Shown piece after piece: positions 52,539 to 61,205 of a stretch of DNA of 64,000 bases (position 1 is its first letter; each line of letters opens with the position of its first letter). The notes beneath the pieces were generated by a model. That model had not been told where the DNA came from and did not search any database. It was given only the letters and a program-made list of their open reading frames with translations. Source of the DNA: Streptomyces sp. HUAS MG91 (GTDB lineage: Bacteria > Actinomycetota > Actinomycetes > Streptomycetales > Streptomycetaceae); NCBI RefSeq assembly GCF_040529335.1, contig NZ_CP159534.1:7378001-7442000 (forward strand). Reading direction: 5' to 3'. Made by a program: the position numbers and the translations under genes.

Positions 52539-53228
52539 GTGCACAGCCCCGCAGTCACCCGACTCGCCCCGCGACCCCGGCCGTTCACGCCCGCGTACGG
52601 CCGGATCCGCCCCGGATGGCGGGCGTCGCTGCGCGGGCTGCTGCGCCGCGACCGGTCCACGCTCGAAGCGGCGCCCGGCCCGGACACACCGCGGTACACC
52701 TCCGCGTACGACACCGCGTACCCGTTCCAGCGGCCCGGCCGGCCGCCCACGATCAGCGAGCTCTACCACGCGCACCGGCTGCGCATGGTCCGGCTCGCGG
52801 TGCTGCTCGTGGACGACCTGTCCACCGCCGAGGACGTCGTCCAGGACGCGTTCACCGCCCTCTACCGGCGCCACGGCGAGCAGATCACCGAGGTCGACAA
52901 CGCCCTCGGCTATCTGCGGACCTCGGTCGTCAACACCGCCCGGTCCGTACTGCGCCGACGCCGCACCGCCCGCGCCTGGACGCCGCCGCCGGCCGGTGAG
53001 GCTCCGTCCGCCGAGGACTCCGTCGTCCTCGACGAGGCACACCGCGAAGTGCTCGCCGCACTCGCCCGACTCACCCCGCGCCGCCGCGAGGTCCTCGTCC
53101 TGCGCTACTGGGCCGACCTCAGCGAGGCCGAGATAGCCGCCACCCTCGGCATCAGCAAAGGCGCGGTGAAATCGAACGCCAGCCGCGCGCTGGACGCGCT
53201 CGAAAGGATCCTGGAGGGCCGGATATGA
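52539..53228 (+). CDS. ECF-type RNA polymerase sigma factor
   Basis: 229 residues. An N-terminal extension of about 70 residues precedes sigma region 2 (ISELYHAHRLRMVRLAVLLV, STAEDVVQDAFTALYRR) and region 4 (LTPRRREVLVLRYWADLSEA, EIAATLGISKGAVKSNASRA). GTG with GAGGA. It is 20 bases after the LAHTG protein and overlaps the next gene by ATGA, so the putative anti-sigma partner would be that small membrane protein. Confidence 0.9.
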   Translation: MHSPAVTRLAPRPRPFTPAYGRIRPGWRASLRGLLRRDRSTLEAAPGPDTPRYTSAYDTAYPFQRPGRPPTISELYHAHRLRMVRLAVLLVDDLSTAEDVVQDAFTALYRRHGEQITEVDNALGYLRTSVVNTARSVLRRRRTARAWTPPPAGEAPSAEDSVVLDEAHREVLAALARLTPRRREVLVLRYWADLSEAEIAATLGISKGAVKSNASRALDALERILEGRI

Positions 53229-53668
53229 CGCCCCGAACCCCGCGGGCCGCACCGGCCGACCGCCCGGAGCACCCGACGGAGCGACGGCTGCACGCGGCGC
53301 TCGCCGCCCGCGCCGACAGCATCACCGTCCGCACGCTGCGCCCGGCCGAACCGCCCGGACCGCACCTGCGCCGACTGCCCCTGCTCCACCACGGGCGGCG
53401 CCGGTACGCGCTGGCCCTCGCCGGTCTCGCCACCGCCGCGGCGCTCGTCGTCGGCCTTCTCACCCGGGACACCGAACCGCACCGCACGCCCGTGCCGCCC
53501 GCCGCGCCCTCGGCACCGGCCGACCCCGACCGGGGCTCCACGCCCCCGTCGCCGGCCCCGTCCGACTCGCGGACACCGGGCACCGCGGTGCCGTCCCCGT
53601 CCGGCCCGGCGTACCCGACCAGGCCCGGCGGCACCGGTCCGACGGCGACCCCGAGCACCCCCGGCTGA
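53225..53668 (+). CDS. Single-span membrane protein, possible anti-sigma partner
   Basis: 147 residues: cytoplasmic basic N-terminus (about 1-58, EHPTERRLHAALAARADSIT), one membrane helix YALALAGLATAAALVVGLLT, and a Pro/Ser/Thr-rich outside tail. Topology and coupling (ATGA overlap with the sigma factor) fit an anti-sigma factor, but no zinc-binding anti-sigma motif is seen. No family recognised. Confidence 0.65.
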   Translation: MTPRTPRAAPADRPEHPTERRLHAALAARADSITVRTLRPAEPPGPHLRRLPLLHHGRRRYALALAGLATAAALVVGLLTRDTEPHRTPVPPAAPSAPADPDRGSTPPSPAPSDSRTPGTAVPSPSGPAYPTRPGGTGPTATPSTPG

Positions 53669-53770
53669 GCCGGGACCGGCCGACACCCGCACACCGAGGC
53701 GTGCTTCCGTCCAGGCACACGGCACAGTTGGGGCACCACAGTGTCAGCACAGTGTCTGAGGGAGGAACGC

Positions 53771-55384
53771 GTGCTCGGTCTGGAGCTTGTCGTGCTGTTG
53801 GGGATCGCCGTGCTCGCCGGCTCCGCGCTCGGCGACCGGCTGCGCATCGCCCCGCAGGTGGTGCTCATGGCCATGGGCGTGCTGATCGGCCTGATCCCCG
53901 CGCTGCGGAAGGTCGAACTGCCCTCCGAGGTGGTGCTGCTGCTGTTCCTGCCCGTGCTGCTGGCCTGGGAGAGCCTCAACACCTCCCTGCGCGAGATCCG
54001 CCGCCATCTCACCGACGTCGCGCTGGCCGCCACCGTGCTGGTCATCGCCTCGGCCGCGTCGGTGGCCTGCGTCGCGCACGCGCTCGGGATCGCCTGGGGA
54101 CCGGCCTGGGTGCTCGGCGCCGCCGTCGCGCCGACCGACGCGACGGCCGTCAACGTCGTGGCCCGGCTCCTGCCGCGCAGGGACATCACCCTGCTGCGCG
54201 CCGAGAGCCTGCTCAACGACGGTACGGCGCTGGTCGTCTACGGCATCGCCGTCGGCGTGACCGTCGGCACGGAGGACGTCACCGCCCCGCACGTCGGCTG
54301 GCTGTTCGTCCTCGGCTACGGCGGCGGCGCGCTGATCGGGTTCGTCGCCGGTACGGTCGTGCAGTGGTTCCGCGCCCGGATGGCGCAGGCGGACGCGCTG
54401 CGCGGCCAGGTGCTGTTGCTGCTCGCCCCGTTCTCCGGATATCTCGTCGCGGAGCGGATCGACGCGTCGGGCGTGGTCGCCGTCGTGGTGTGCGGGCTGA
54501 TGCTGAGTCAGAGCGGGCCGCGCACCGTACGGGCCGAGGTCCGCGTCCAGGCGCAGAACTTCTGGCTGGTCGCCACCTACCTGCTCAACGGCTCCCTCTT
54601 CGTCCTCATCGGCGTCGAACTCGACTTCTCGATCCGCACGATGGGCAACGACGAGATGCCCCGCGCGATCGGCACCGGCTTCGCCGTGGCCGGCACGCTC
54701 GTCGCGGTGCGCTTCGCCTACTACTTCGGCGTCGCCGCCTTCTTCAGGATCGCCCGCAGAGGCTCCGCCCGCGCCTCCGGCACGACGTACTCCGGCCGGC
54801 GCCTGACCGTGAGCGCCCTGTCCGGGTTCCGCGGGGCGATCTCGCTCGCCGCGGTCCTCGGTGTCCCTTCCCACCTCGACAGCGGCGAGGCCTTCCCGTC
54901 GCGTCAGCTCATCGTCTTCGTCACCGGTGTGGTGATCGTCGTGACGATGGCGCAGGCCCTGATCCTGCCGGGGGTGGTGCGCTGGGCGCGGATCCCGCGC
55001 GACGGTTCCGTGGCCCGGGAGGAGTGGCTCGCCGAGTCGGCGGCGCTGGAGTCCGCGCTGGCCGCCCTGCCCGACCTGGCCGGCCGCCTGGAGACGGCGC
55101 CCGCCATCCGCGAGGCGATCGAACGCTCCCACCGGCTCCAGGCGGACGCGGTCGCCCAGCGCTGCGCCACGATCCCGGACGACCCAGAGGAGAGCGCCCT
55201 CCACCCGCGGCGCCTGACCGACGACCACACGGCCCTCAGCCTCGCCCTCCTCGCCGAGCGCCGGGCCGTGATCGTCCGGCTGCGGGACACGGGCGACATC
55301 GACGACACGGTCCTGCGCCGCCTCCAGGGCCGCCTGGACACCGAGGAACTGCATCTGCTGGGGCATGTCCCGGTGGGGGAGTGA
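53771..55384 (+). CDS. Na+/H+ antiporter (CPA1 family)
   Basis: 537 residues, 11-12 membrane helices then a cytoplasmic helical tail of about 130 residues. Ion-binding region LGAAVAPTDATAVNVVARLL and ESLLNDGTALVVYGIAVGV, plus FRGAISLAAVLGVPS, are CPA1 signatures. GTG at 53771 chosen for GGAGGAA upstream; another GTG at 53741 lacks one. Exchanges Na+ or K+ for H+ in pH and salt homeostasis. Confidence 0.9.
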   Translation: MLGLELVVLLGIAVLAGSALGDRLRIAPQVVLMAMGVLIGLIPALRKVELPSEVVLLLFLPVLLAWESLNTSLREIRRHLTDVALAATVLVIASAASVACVAHALGIAWGPAWVLGAAVAPTDATAVNVVARLLPRRDITLLRAESLLNDGTALVVYGIAVGVTVGTEDVTAPHVGWLFVLGYGGGALIGFVAGTVVQWFRARMAQADALRGQVLLLLAPFSGYLVAERIDASGVVAVVVCGLMLSQSGPRTVRAEVRVQAQNFWLVATYLLNGSLFVLIGVELDFSIRTMGNDEMPRAIGTGFAVAGTLVAVRFAYYFGVAAFFRIARRGSARASGTTYSGRRLTVSALSGFRGAISLAAVLGVPSHLDSGEAFPSRQLIVFVTGVVIVVTMAQALILPGVVRWARIPRDGSVAREEWLAESAALESALAALPDLAGRLETAPAIREAIERSHRLQADAVAQRCATIPDDPEESALHPRRLTDDHTALSLALLAERRAVIVRLRDTGDIDDTVLRRLQGRLDTEELHLLGHVPVGE

Positions 55385-55488
55385 GGGCCCACCGGAACAG
55401 CCGTCGGGGCAGGCCCCGCACGCCCGCCGGCCCGACGCCGTCGTCCACGGTCCGCCCGCCCCTGCCCGTCACCTGGTGAGGGGCCGCC

Positions 55489-57033
55489 TCAGCCGGCCGT
55501 GTCGGGGAGCGCGGCCGGCTCGGCGGTGAGCAGCGCGGTGATCTCCTGGGCGAGGTGCGGGGAGAGTTCGCCCCAGCCGTCCTTGTAGCCGTAGACGCTC
55601 GCGAGCGTACGGGCCTCGTAGTCGCCGTTCATGATGTCGATGTCGGCGGGCGTGATGAGCGACGGGTGGGCGACACCGACCGCGCCCGACACCTTCAGCA
55701 ACTCCCGGCGCAGCGTGCGCAGATACATGGCGGCCCGGTTGGCCTTCGACGGCGCGTCGACCCCGCGCACCAGCCACGGGGACTGGGTGGCGATGCCGGT
55801 GGGGCACTTGTCGGTGTGGCACTTCTGCGCCTGGATGCAGCCGATGGACAGCATCGCCTCACGGGCCACGTTGATCATGTCGACGCCGAGCGCGAAGGCG
55901 ACGGCGGCGTTCTCGGGCAGCCCCAGCTTCCCCGAGCCGATGAAGGTGAGTTCATCGGTCAGCCCCCGCTCGGCGAACGTGCTGTAGACCCGCGAGAAGC
56001 CCATCCGGAACGGCAGCGACACCGAGTCGCTGAAGATCAGGGGAGCGGCGCCGGTGCCGCCCTCGCCGCCGTCGACGGTCACGAAGTCGACCCCGCGGTC
56101 GCCCCGCGCCATCAGCGTGGCCAGCTCCTCCCAGAAGCTCATCTCGCCGACCGCGCTCTTGATCCCGACCGGCAGGCCGGTCTCGGCGGCGAGCAGCTCC
56201 ACGAAGTCGAGCATCGAGTCGACGTCGTGGAACGCGGTGTGCCGCGAGGGCGACGCGCAGTCCTTGCCCGCGGGGATGCCGCGGATCTCGGCGATCTCGT
56301 CGGTCACCTTCGGCCCCGGCAGCATCCCGCCGAGCCCCGGCTTGGCGCCCTGCGAGAGCTTGATCTCGATCGCCTTGACAGGAGCGCCGGCGACCACGGC
56401 CTTGAGCTTGTCGAGGCTGAAGTTGCCGTCCTCGTCGCGGCAGCCGAAGTACGACGTGCCGATCTGCAGGATCAGATCGCCGCCGTTGCGGTGGTACGGC
56501 GACAGGCCGCCCTCGCCCGTGTTGTGCATCGTGCCGGCCAGCGCCGCGCCCTTGTTGAGCGCCGTGACGGCCGCGCCGGACAGCGAACCGAAGCTCATCG
56601 CCGAGATGTTGACGATGCTCGCCGGGCGGAACGCCTTGGCACGCCCGCGCGGCCCGCCCAGCACCTTCGCGGAGGGCAGCGGCGCCTGCGGGTCGTGCAG
56701 ATCGGGCAGCGGTCCGGCGAACGTGCGCTGCTTCACGTACGCGTGGCCCTGCACGTGCTCGACGTCGTTGTCGGTGCCGAACCCGAAGTAGTTGTTCTCC
56801 TCCTTCGCCGACGCGTAGATCCAGCTGCGCTGGTCGCGGCTGAACGGCCGCTCCTCGTCGTTGGAGGTCACGACGTACTGCCGCAGCTCCGGTCCGATGG
56901 TCTCCAGCAGATACCGGGCGTGGCCGACCACGGGGAAGTTTCTCAGCAGTGCGTGCTTCTTCTGCACGAGGTCGCGGGCGGCCACCACGGCCAGCACGGT
57001 CGCGGCGGCCGCGCCTATGTTCCGAGCACGCAT
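55489..57033 (-). CDS. FMN-binding glutamate-synthase-like protein
   Basis: 514 residues. N-terminal hydrophobic stretch (AAAATVLAVVAARDL) then the GltS FMN/2-oxoglutarate-type barrel: VNISAMSFGSLSGAAVTALN, IEIKLSQGAKPGLGGMLPGP, VDFVTVDGGEGGTGAAPLIF, and the cluster motif SIGCIQAQKCHTDKCPTGIA with C-x5-C-x4-C for a 3Fe-4S centre. It lacks the amidotransferase domain, so it is not a classical glutamate synthase; the natural reaction of this stand-alone group is not settled. ATG with GAGAGGA. Confidence 0.88.
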   Translation of the reverse strand: MRARNIGAAAATVLAVVAARDLVQKKHALLRNFPVVGHARYLLETIGPELRQYVVTSNDEERPFSRDQRSWIYASAKEENNYFGFGTDNDVEHVQGHAYVKQRTFAGPLPDLHDPQAPLPSAKVLGGPRGRAKAFRPASIVNISAMSFGSLSGAAVTALNKGAALAGTMHNTGEGGLSPYHRNGGDLILQIGTSYFGCRDEDGNFSLDKLKAVVAGAPVKAIEIKLSQGAKPGLGGMLPGPKVTDEIAEIRGIPAGKDCASPSRHTAFHDVDSMLDFVELLAAETGLPVGIKSAVGEMSFWEELATLMARGDRGVDFVTVDGGEGGTGAAPLIFSDSVSLPFRMGFSRVYSTFAERGLTDELTFIGSGKLGLPENAAVAFALGVDMINVAREAMLSIGCIQAQKCHTDKCPTGIATQSPWLVRGVDAPSKANRAAMYLRTLRRELLKVSGAVGVAHPSLITPADIDIMNGDYEARTLASVYGYKDGWGELSPHLAQEITALLTAEPAALPDTAG

Positions 57034-57183
57034 GAAACGTTCCTCTCCTCGACTGCTCGACGATCGGCGCCGGAGACGCCCGAGCAGGCCCGATCGTAGA
57101 GGCACCGTACGAAGACGGGCAGGCCAGGGGCTAGCCTGCCGTCCCGGGTGCCCTCATGCCCGGCCTGAGCAAGGAGAACCACC

Positions 57184-57474
57184 ATGACCACCACCGCCCG
57201 CGCGACCGTGCAGCACGAGGACGACCGCGTTCGCGTCACCCGCTGGGACTTCGAGGACGGCCAGAGCACCGGCCGGCACGTCCACGCGTACGACTACGTC
57301 GTCGTGCCCGTCACCGACGGCCGGACCGAGGTGATCGGCGCCGACGGCACGGTCATCCCGTCCCCGATGAAGGCCGGTGAGTCCTACGCCCGCACGGCCG
57401 GGACCGAGCACGAGGTCGTCAATGTCGGCGGCGCCCCGCACTCCTTCGTCGAGATCGAGCTGAAGAAGCCGTAG
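57184..57474 (+). CDS. Small cupin protein
   Basis: 96 residues, single cupin barrel: VTRWDFEDGQSTGRHVHAYD with a His-x-His metal site, GRTEVIGADG and GESYARTAGTEHEVVNVGGA. AAGGAGAACC ribosome site. Function unknown; could bind a small acid or act in dioxygen chemistry. Divergent from the FMN enzyme. Confidence 0.83.
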   Translation: MTTTARATVQHEDDRVRVTRWDFEDGQSTGRHVHAYDYVVVPVTDGRTEVIGADGTVIPSPMKAGESYARTAGTEHEVVNVGGAPHSFVEIELKKP

Positions 57475-57516
57475 AAGACAACGAAATCCGTCGCAAAAAG
57501 TGCGGGCTAGGACGGA

Positions 57517-57522
57517 TATCGT
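57517..57522 (+). promoter_or_regulatory. -10 element of the GNAT gene, leaderless
   Basis: TATCGT ends six bases before the ATG at 57529, so the transcript should begin at or beside the start codon. Confidence 0.45.
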
Positions 57523-57528
57523 GGGCGA

Positions 57529-58152
57529 ATGACTCGCGTTCCTCCGTCCGTCGCCGCCCGCACCGCCACCCCGGCGGACGCCGACGCCATCGTCTCCACC
57601 TTGACCAGCGCCTTCTTCCACGACCCGCTGTGGGGCCCGGTCTTCCCCGACGAGCGGCGGCGCGCCGAGCAGGCCGCGGTCATGTGGCGCCACTACGTCA
57701 CCTCCGCGCTGCGCTACCCCTGGACCCTGGTGACACCGGGCGCGGAGGCCGCGGCCCTCTGGATCCCGCCGGGCGGCACCGAGCTCACCCCCGAAGAACA
57801 GGCCGCCCTGCCGGACCTGCTGATCCGCGCCGCCGGCGAGGACGCCGCCCGGAACATCCTGGCGATCTACGAGCGGCTGGACGCCGCCCACCCCGACGAG
57901 CCCTGCTACTTCCTCACACTGCTCGGGGTCCACGACGACCACCGCGGCAAGGGTCTGGGCATGGGCCTGCTCGCCGAGAGCCTGGCCCGCATCGACGCGC
58001 TCGGCGCGCCCGCCTATCTCGAATCGTCCAACCCCGTGAACATCGACCGCTACCGCGGCGCCGGCTTCGTCCCGCGCGACACGATCACCATGGCCGACGG
58101 CCACGTCGTCACCACCATGTGGCGACCGGCCCGCCCGGCCGGCGACCTATAG
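57529..58152 (+). CDS. GNAT-family N-acetyltransferase
   Basis: 207 residues: ADAIVSTLTSAFFHDPLWGP at the N-terminus, then CYFLTLLGVHDDHRGKGLGM-G-L with the acetyl-CoA loop, and PAYLESSNPVNIDRYRGAGF. This spelling is typical of the actinomycete group related to puromycin N-acetyltransferase; whether it gives resistance to anything is unknown. No ribosome site; leaderless promoter likely. Confidence 0.88.
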   Translation: MTRVPPSVAARTATPADADAIVSTLTSAFFHDPLWGPVFPDERRRAEQAAVMWRHYVTSALRYPWTLVTPGAEAAALWIPPGGTELTPEEQAALPDLLIRAAGEDAARNILAIYERLDAAHPDEPCYFLTLLGVHDDHRGKGLGMGLLAESLARIDALGAPAYLESSNPVNIDRYRGAGFVPRDTITMADGHVVTTMWRPARPAGDL

Positions 58153-58153
58153 T
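58148..58153 (+). promoter_or_regulatory. -10 element of the methyltransferase gene, leaderless
   Basis: TATAGT, which overlaps the stop codon of the GNAT gene, ends seven bases before the ATG at 58161. The downstream gene therefore seems to have its own leaderless transcript. Confidence 0.5.
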
Positions 58154-58160
58154 CGATCTC

Positions 58161-58772
58161 ATGAGTCGTTGGCAGGAACTGACCGGTGGGACCTCCGGCA
58201 GCGAGTACGCCGCACGCTTCGAGGCGCTGGCCCGCAGCGGCAAGGACTTGCACGGCGAGGCCTCGTTCTGCGCGGCCCTGGTGCCCGCCGGGTCCCGCGT
58301 GCTGGACGCCGGCTGCGGCACCGGGCGGGTCATGATCCGACTCGCCGAACTCGGCTACGACTGCGTGGGCATCGACCTCGACGCGTCGATGCTGGACGTG
58401 GCGCGGGCACAGGCCCCCGGACTGCCCTGGTTCCGGACCGACCTCGCCGCGTTCGACCCGGCCCTGCTCGGTGTCGCCGCGGACTTCGACCTCGTGGTCG
58501 CCGCCGGCAACGTCATGCCGCTGCTCACCCCCGGCACGGAGTCCGCGGTGGTCGAACGCCTCGCCGCCGCCCTGCGCCCGGGCGGCCTCCTCGTCGCGGG
58601 CTTCGGCCTCGACGCGGCCCATCTGCCCGTGCCGCCCGGCCTCACGCTGCCGGAGTACGACGCCAGCTGCGCCGCCGCCGGCCTCGACCTCGTCGACCGC
58701 TTCGCCACCTGGGACGCGGCCCCCTACGACGGCGGTGGCTACGCCGTCAGCGTCCACCGCGCCACGAGCTGA
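58161..58772 (+). CDS. Class I SAM-dependent methyltransferase
   Basis: 203 residues. Motif I SRVLDAGCGTGRVMIRLAEL, then CVGIDLDASMLDVARAQAP, DLVVAAGNVMPLL and LRPGGLLVAGFGLD. SAM binding is certain in outline, substrate not. Starts eight bases after the GNAT gene, at ATG 58161; no ribosome site, leaderless promoter TATAGT. Confidence 0.9.
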   Translation: MSRWQELTGGTSGSEYAARFEALARSGKDLHGEASFCAALVPAGSRVLDAGCGTGRVMIRLAELGYDCVGIDLDASMLDVARAQAPGLPWFRTDLAAFDPALLGVAADFDLVVAAGNVMPLLTPGTESAVVERLAAALRPGGLLVAGFGLDAAHLPVPPGLTLPEYDASCAAAGLDLVDRFATWDAAPYDGGGYAVSVHRATS

Positions 58773-58782
58773 ACGGACCGGC

Positions 58783-59163
58783 TCAGCAGGCCTCGTCGCT
58801 CCTGGCCGACAGCGGCGCCCAGGTGTACCGCAGCCGCACCCCGTGATCCTGGAGCCAGGTGGTCTCGCGGTGCCGCAGCTCGTGCGCCGACTCCGGAGCG
58901 ATGGCGCAGGGCCAGCGCACCAGCACCTCGGTGACGTGGCCCGTCTGCACCAGCTGCCGCACCCGGCGCCACCCGGTCCGCCGGACCGGATCCGGCTCCC
59001 CGTACGTATCGGTGACGACCTCGGCGATCGTCAGCCCGCGCTCCTGGGCGAACGCCTGGCCTTCGGTGCGCGCGCACTGCGCGGCCGCTCCCGGCCCGGC
59101 GGGGGACCGGTCCGCGCACACGTACAGGACTACGGGCGAAACGGGTTCGGCGTGGGTGGGCAT
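58783..59163 (-). CDS. Conserved actinomycete hypothetical protein
   Basis: 126 residues from an ATG with AGGAGG five bases upstream. Reads VVLYVCADRSPAGPGAAAQC, GLTIAEVVTDTYGEPDP, RRVRQLVQTGHVTEVLVRWP: an alternating strand-helix layout reminiscent of a serine-recombinase catalytic domain, without the catalytic Ser context or DNA-binding part. Function unknown. Convergent with the methyltransferase and downstream of an ATPase regulator. Confidence 0.65.
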   Translation of the reverse strand: MPTHAEPVSPVVLYVCADRSPAGPGAAAQCARTEGQAFAQERGLTIAEVVTDTYGEPDPVRRTGWRRVRQLVQTGHVTEVLVRWPCAIAPESAHELRHRETTWLQDHGVRLRYTWAPLSARSDEAC

Positions 59164-59233
59164 GGGTGCCTCCTGGGCGTGGCCGGGCCGTGCGGTGCCG
59201 GACGGAACACATGACGTGGGGTCATGGGCGCGG

Positions 59234-59692
59234 TCAGGGGCAGGACGTCAACTCCGCCCAGACGACCTTGCCTTCGGCCCGTGTCGAGCGCGCGGAGCCC
59301 CAGCGGTCCGCGATCTGCTGCACGAGGAACAGGCCCCGTCCGCTCTCCTCGCCCGGGTCCGCGTGCCGCCCCGGCGCGGCGACCGGGACCCGGCCGCCGT
59401 CGTGCAGCTCGATCCGCAGCAGCCGCTCGTCGCCCGTCAGGGTGAGGCCGCAGACGACGTGTCCACTGTCGGTGTGCAGCACCGCGTTCGTCGTCAGCTC
59501 GGAGACGAGCAGCACCGCGTCGCAACAGGTGTCCCCCGGCACCTTCCACGCGCGCAGCCGGTCGCGCACGGTGTCCCGGGCGGATCTCGCGCTGGTGCGC
59601 AGCGCGGGCAGGCCGAACCAGTACTCCCGGCGCGGCGCGGTCGTCTCTAAGGCGGAGGACGGGGCCGGTGCGCCGGGCGGGAGCAGAGTCAC
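59234..59692 (-). CDS. Anti-sigma-factor-like ATP-binding protein (HATPase_c_2)
   Basis: 152 residues from a GTG with GGAAGG eight bases upstream; the frame stays open for 53 further codons. RsbW/SpoIIAB-type ATPase: AWKVPGDTCCDAVLLVSELT with N-box TTNAVLHTDSG, LRIELHDGG and ESGRGLFLVQQIADRWG. In Streptomyces such genes stand beside an HTH (DUF5753) and a DUF397 gene, the WhiJ-like arrangement linked to development, as here. Confidence 0.88.
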   Translation of the reverse strand: MTLLPPGAPAPSSALETTAPRREYWFGLPALRTSARSARDTVRDRLRAWKVPGDTCCDAVLLVSELTTNAVLHTDSGHVVCGLTLTGDERLLRIELHDGGRVPVAAPGRHADPGEESGRGLFLVQQIADRWGSARSTRAEGKVVWAELTSCP

Positions 59693-60008
59693 GAAGATCG
59701 CCTTCCAGGGCCTGCCGAGGGGCGGCCGCGGTGTGGGGGTACGGGCAGCAGCTGGAGCGGTGAGAGGCGGACGACGGGACGGACGCCCTGCGACAAGGTG
59801 CCGGTGAAGGCACCGGCAGCACGCGCCCCGTGCGGGCCGAGTGCTCCTCAAGAGCTGCGACGTGACCGCTCACGCGTCAACTATGCGCGTGATCGTACTC
59901 GGGCTGCAACCGACTCCCTGATAATTTCAGCGCGGCGGTATCGATCTGGCGTCATCATCAAGTCACTGTCAGAATGGTGATGTTGATGTCACCTCAGGAA
60001 GGTTGGGC
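59693..60008. promoter_or_regulatory. Divergent regulatory region of the WhiJ-like trio
   Basis: 316 bases without a gene. Contains the dyad GGTGATGTTGATGTCACC (59976-59993) directly before the HTH gene's ribosome site, placed to block its translation start or promoter, and on the minus strand TTGCAG...CATAGT (about 59908-59880), a possible promoter for the ATPase gene with an 18-base spacer. Confidence 0.5.
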
Positions 60009-60875
60009 GTGAGCGAAGCCCGTTCCGGCACCAGTGCGCCGACGGTCCTGCGCATGATCCTCGGCCGTCGGCTGCGGGACATGCGAGTGGGCGCGGGCGC
60101 CTCGCTGGAGGACGCGGCACGAGCCCTGCGCGTGAAGACCCTGACGATCCGTCGGCTGGAGAAGGCCGAGGTCGCCCTGAAGCCTCTCTACGTGGAGAAG
60201 CTGCTGGAGACCTTCGGCGCCGACCGCCAGGAGATAGAGGAGTTCGTCGGCCTGGCCGAGCGGGCCAATGAGCCCGGCTGGTGGCACTCCTACCGCGACG
60301 TCGTCCCCAGCTGGTTCACCGCCTACGTGAGCCTGGAGACGGACGCCAAGACGCTGCGCACTTACGAACCCCAGTACGTGACGGGCCTGTTGCAGACCCC
60401 GGAGTACGCGCACGCGGTGCTGCGCGGCGGCCTGCCGAACGGCAGCGACGAGGAGCTGGCGCGCCGCGTGGAGCTGCGCCTGCGCCGCCAGGGCCTGCTG
60501 GACCGGGAGGACGCCCCCACGCTGTGGGTGGTCATGGAGGAGGCCGTCCTGCACCGGATGGTCGGCAGCCCCGACGTGATGCGGGAGCAGATCGAGCGAC
60601 TGCTCGACATGTCCGAACTCCCGCACGTCAGCATCGACATCGTGCCGTTCGCCGCGGGTGCCCACATAGGGGCGTGCGCGCCGTTCACGTACTTCCGGTT
60701 CGAGGAGCCCGAACTGCCCGACATCGTCTACAGCGAACTGCTCTCCGCCGCCGTCTATCTGGACCAGCGCGAGGACGTCGTGGCCCATCTGGAGGCCCAT
60801 TCCCGGATGGCGTTGATGACCTCGTCCGACGACAGCAGAGCGCTTCTGAACCACATGCGCAAGGAGTACTCGTGA
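60009..60875 (+). CDS. XRE-family regulator with DUF5753 domain (WhiJ-like)
   Basis: 288 residues from GTG 60009 with GGAAGG six bases upstream. HTH about 18-70 (MRVGAGASLEDAARALRVKT), then DUF5753: VPSWFTAYVSLETDAKTLRT, YEPQYVTGLLQTPEYAHAVL, SIDIVPFAAGAHIGACAPFT. Hundreds of such paralogues occur in Streptomyces, some acting in development and antibiotic control. Overlaps the DUF397 gene (GTGA), with which it normally works. Confidence 0.93.
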   Translation: MSEARSGTSAPTVLRMILGRRLRDMRVGAGASLEDAARALRVKTLTIRRLEKAEVALKPLYVEKLLETFGADRQEIEEFVGLAERANEPGWWHSYRDVVPSWFTAYVSLETDAKTLRTYEPQYVTGLLQTPEYAHAVLRGGLPNGSDEELARRVELRLRRQGLLDREDAPTLWVVMEEAVLHRMVGSPDVMREQIERLLDMSELPHVSIDIVPFAAGAHIGACAPFTYFRFEEPELPDIVYSELLSAAVYLDQREDVVAHLEAHSRMALMTSSDDSRALLNHMRKEYS

Positions 60876-61123
60876 CGGTCACCGGCGACGACGTGTACAA
60901 CGGGATGCCGGCCGGCGATCTCGGCGAGCAGGGGTGGGAGCGCCCCTGGAGCGGGCCGAACGGCGGGCAGTGCGTCGAGACGAAGAAGCTCGCCGACGGC
61001 CGTGTGGCCGTACGGCAGTCGACGGACCCGGCCGGGCCGGCGCTGATCTACGCACCGGAGGAGATCGCCGCGTTCGTCCGCGGGGTCAAAGAGGGCCTGG
61101 CCGATCACTTGGCCGCCGGATGA
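60872..61123 (+). CDS. DUF397 protein
   Basis: 83 residues: GWERPWSGPNGGQCVETKKL, GRVAVRQSTDPAGPALIYAP, EEIAAFVRGVKEG, the complete DUF397 pattern. These small proteins are antagonists or partners of the adjacent DUF5753 HTH regulator. GTG start overlaps that gene's stop. Confidence 0.93.
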   Translation: MTVTGDDVYNGMPAGDLGEQGWERPWSGPNGGQCVETKKLADGRVAVRQSTDPAGPALIYAPEEIAAFVRGVKEGLADHLAAG

Positions 61124-61205
61124 TCCGGCTGTGGGCACCAGGGATGCCGGCACCGGTCCCGATCCGGGCCTGCGGGCCGACAGACACACGCACGAAAGGG
61201 CGAAC

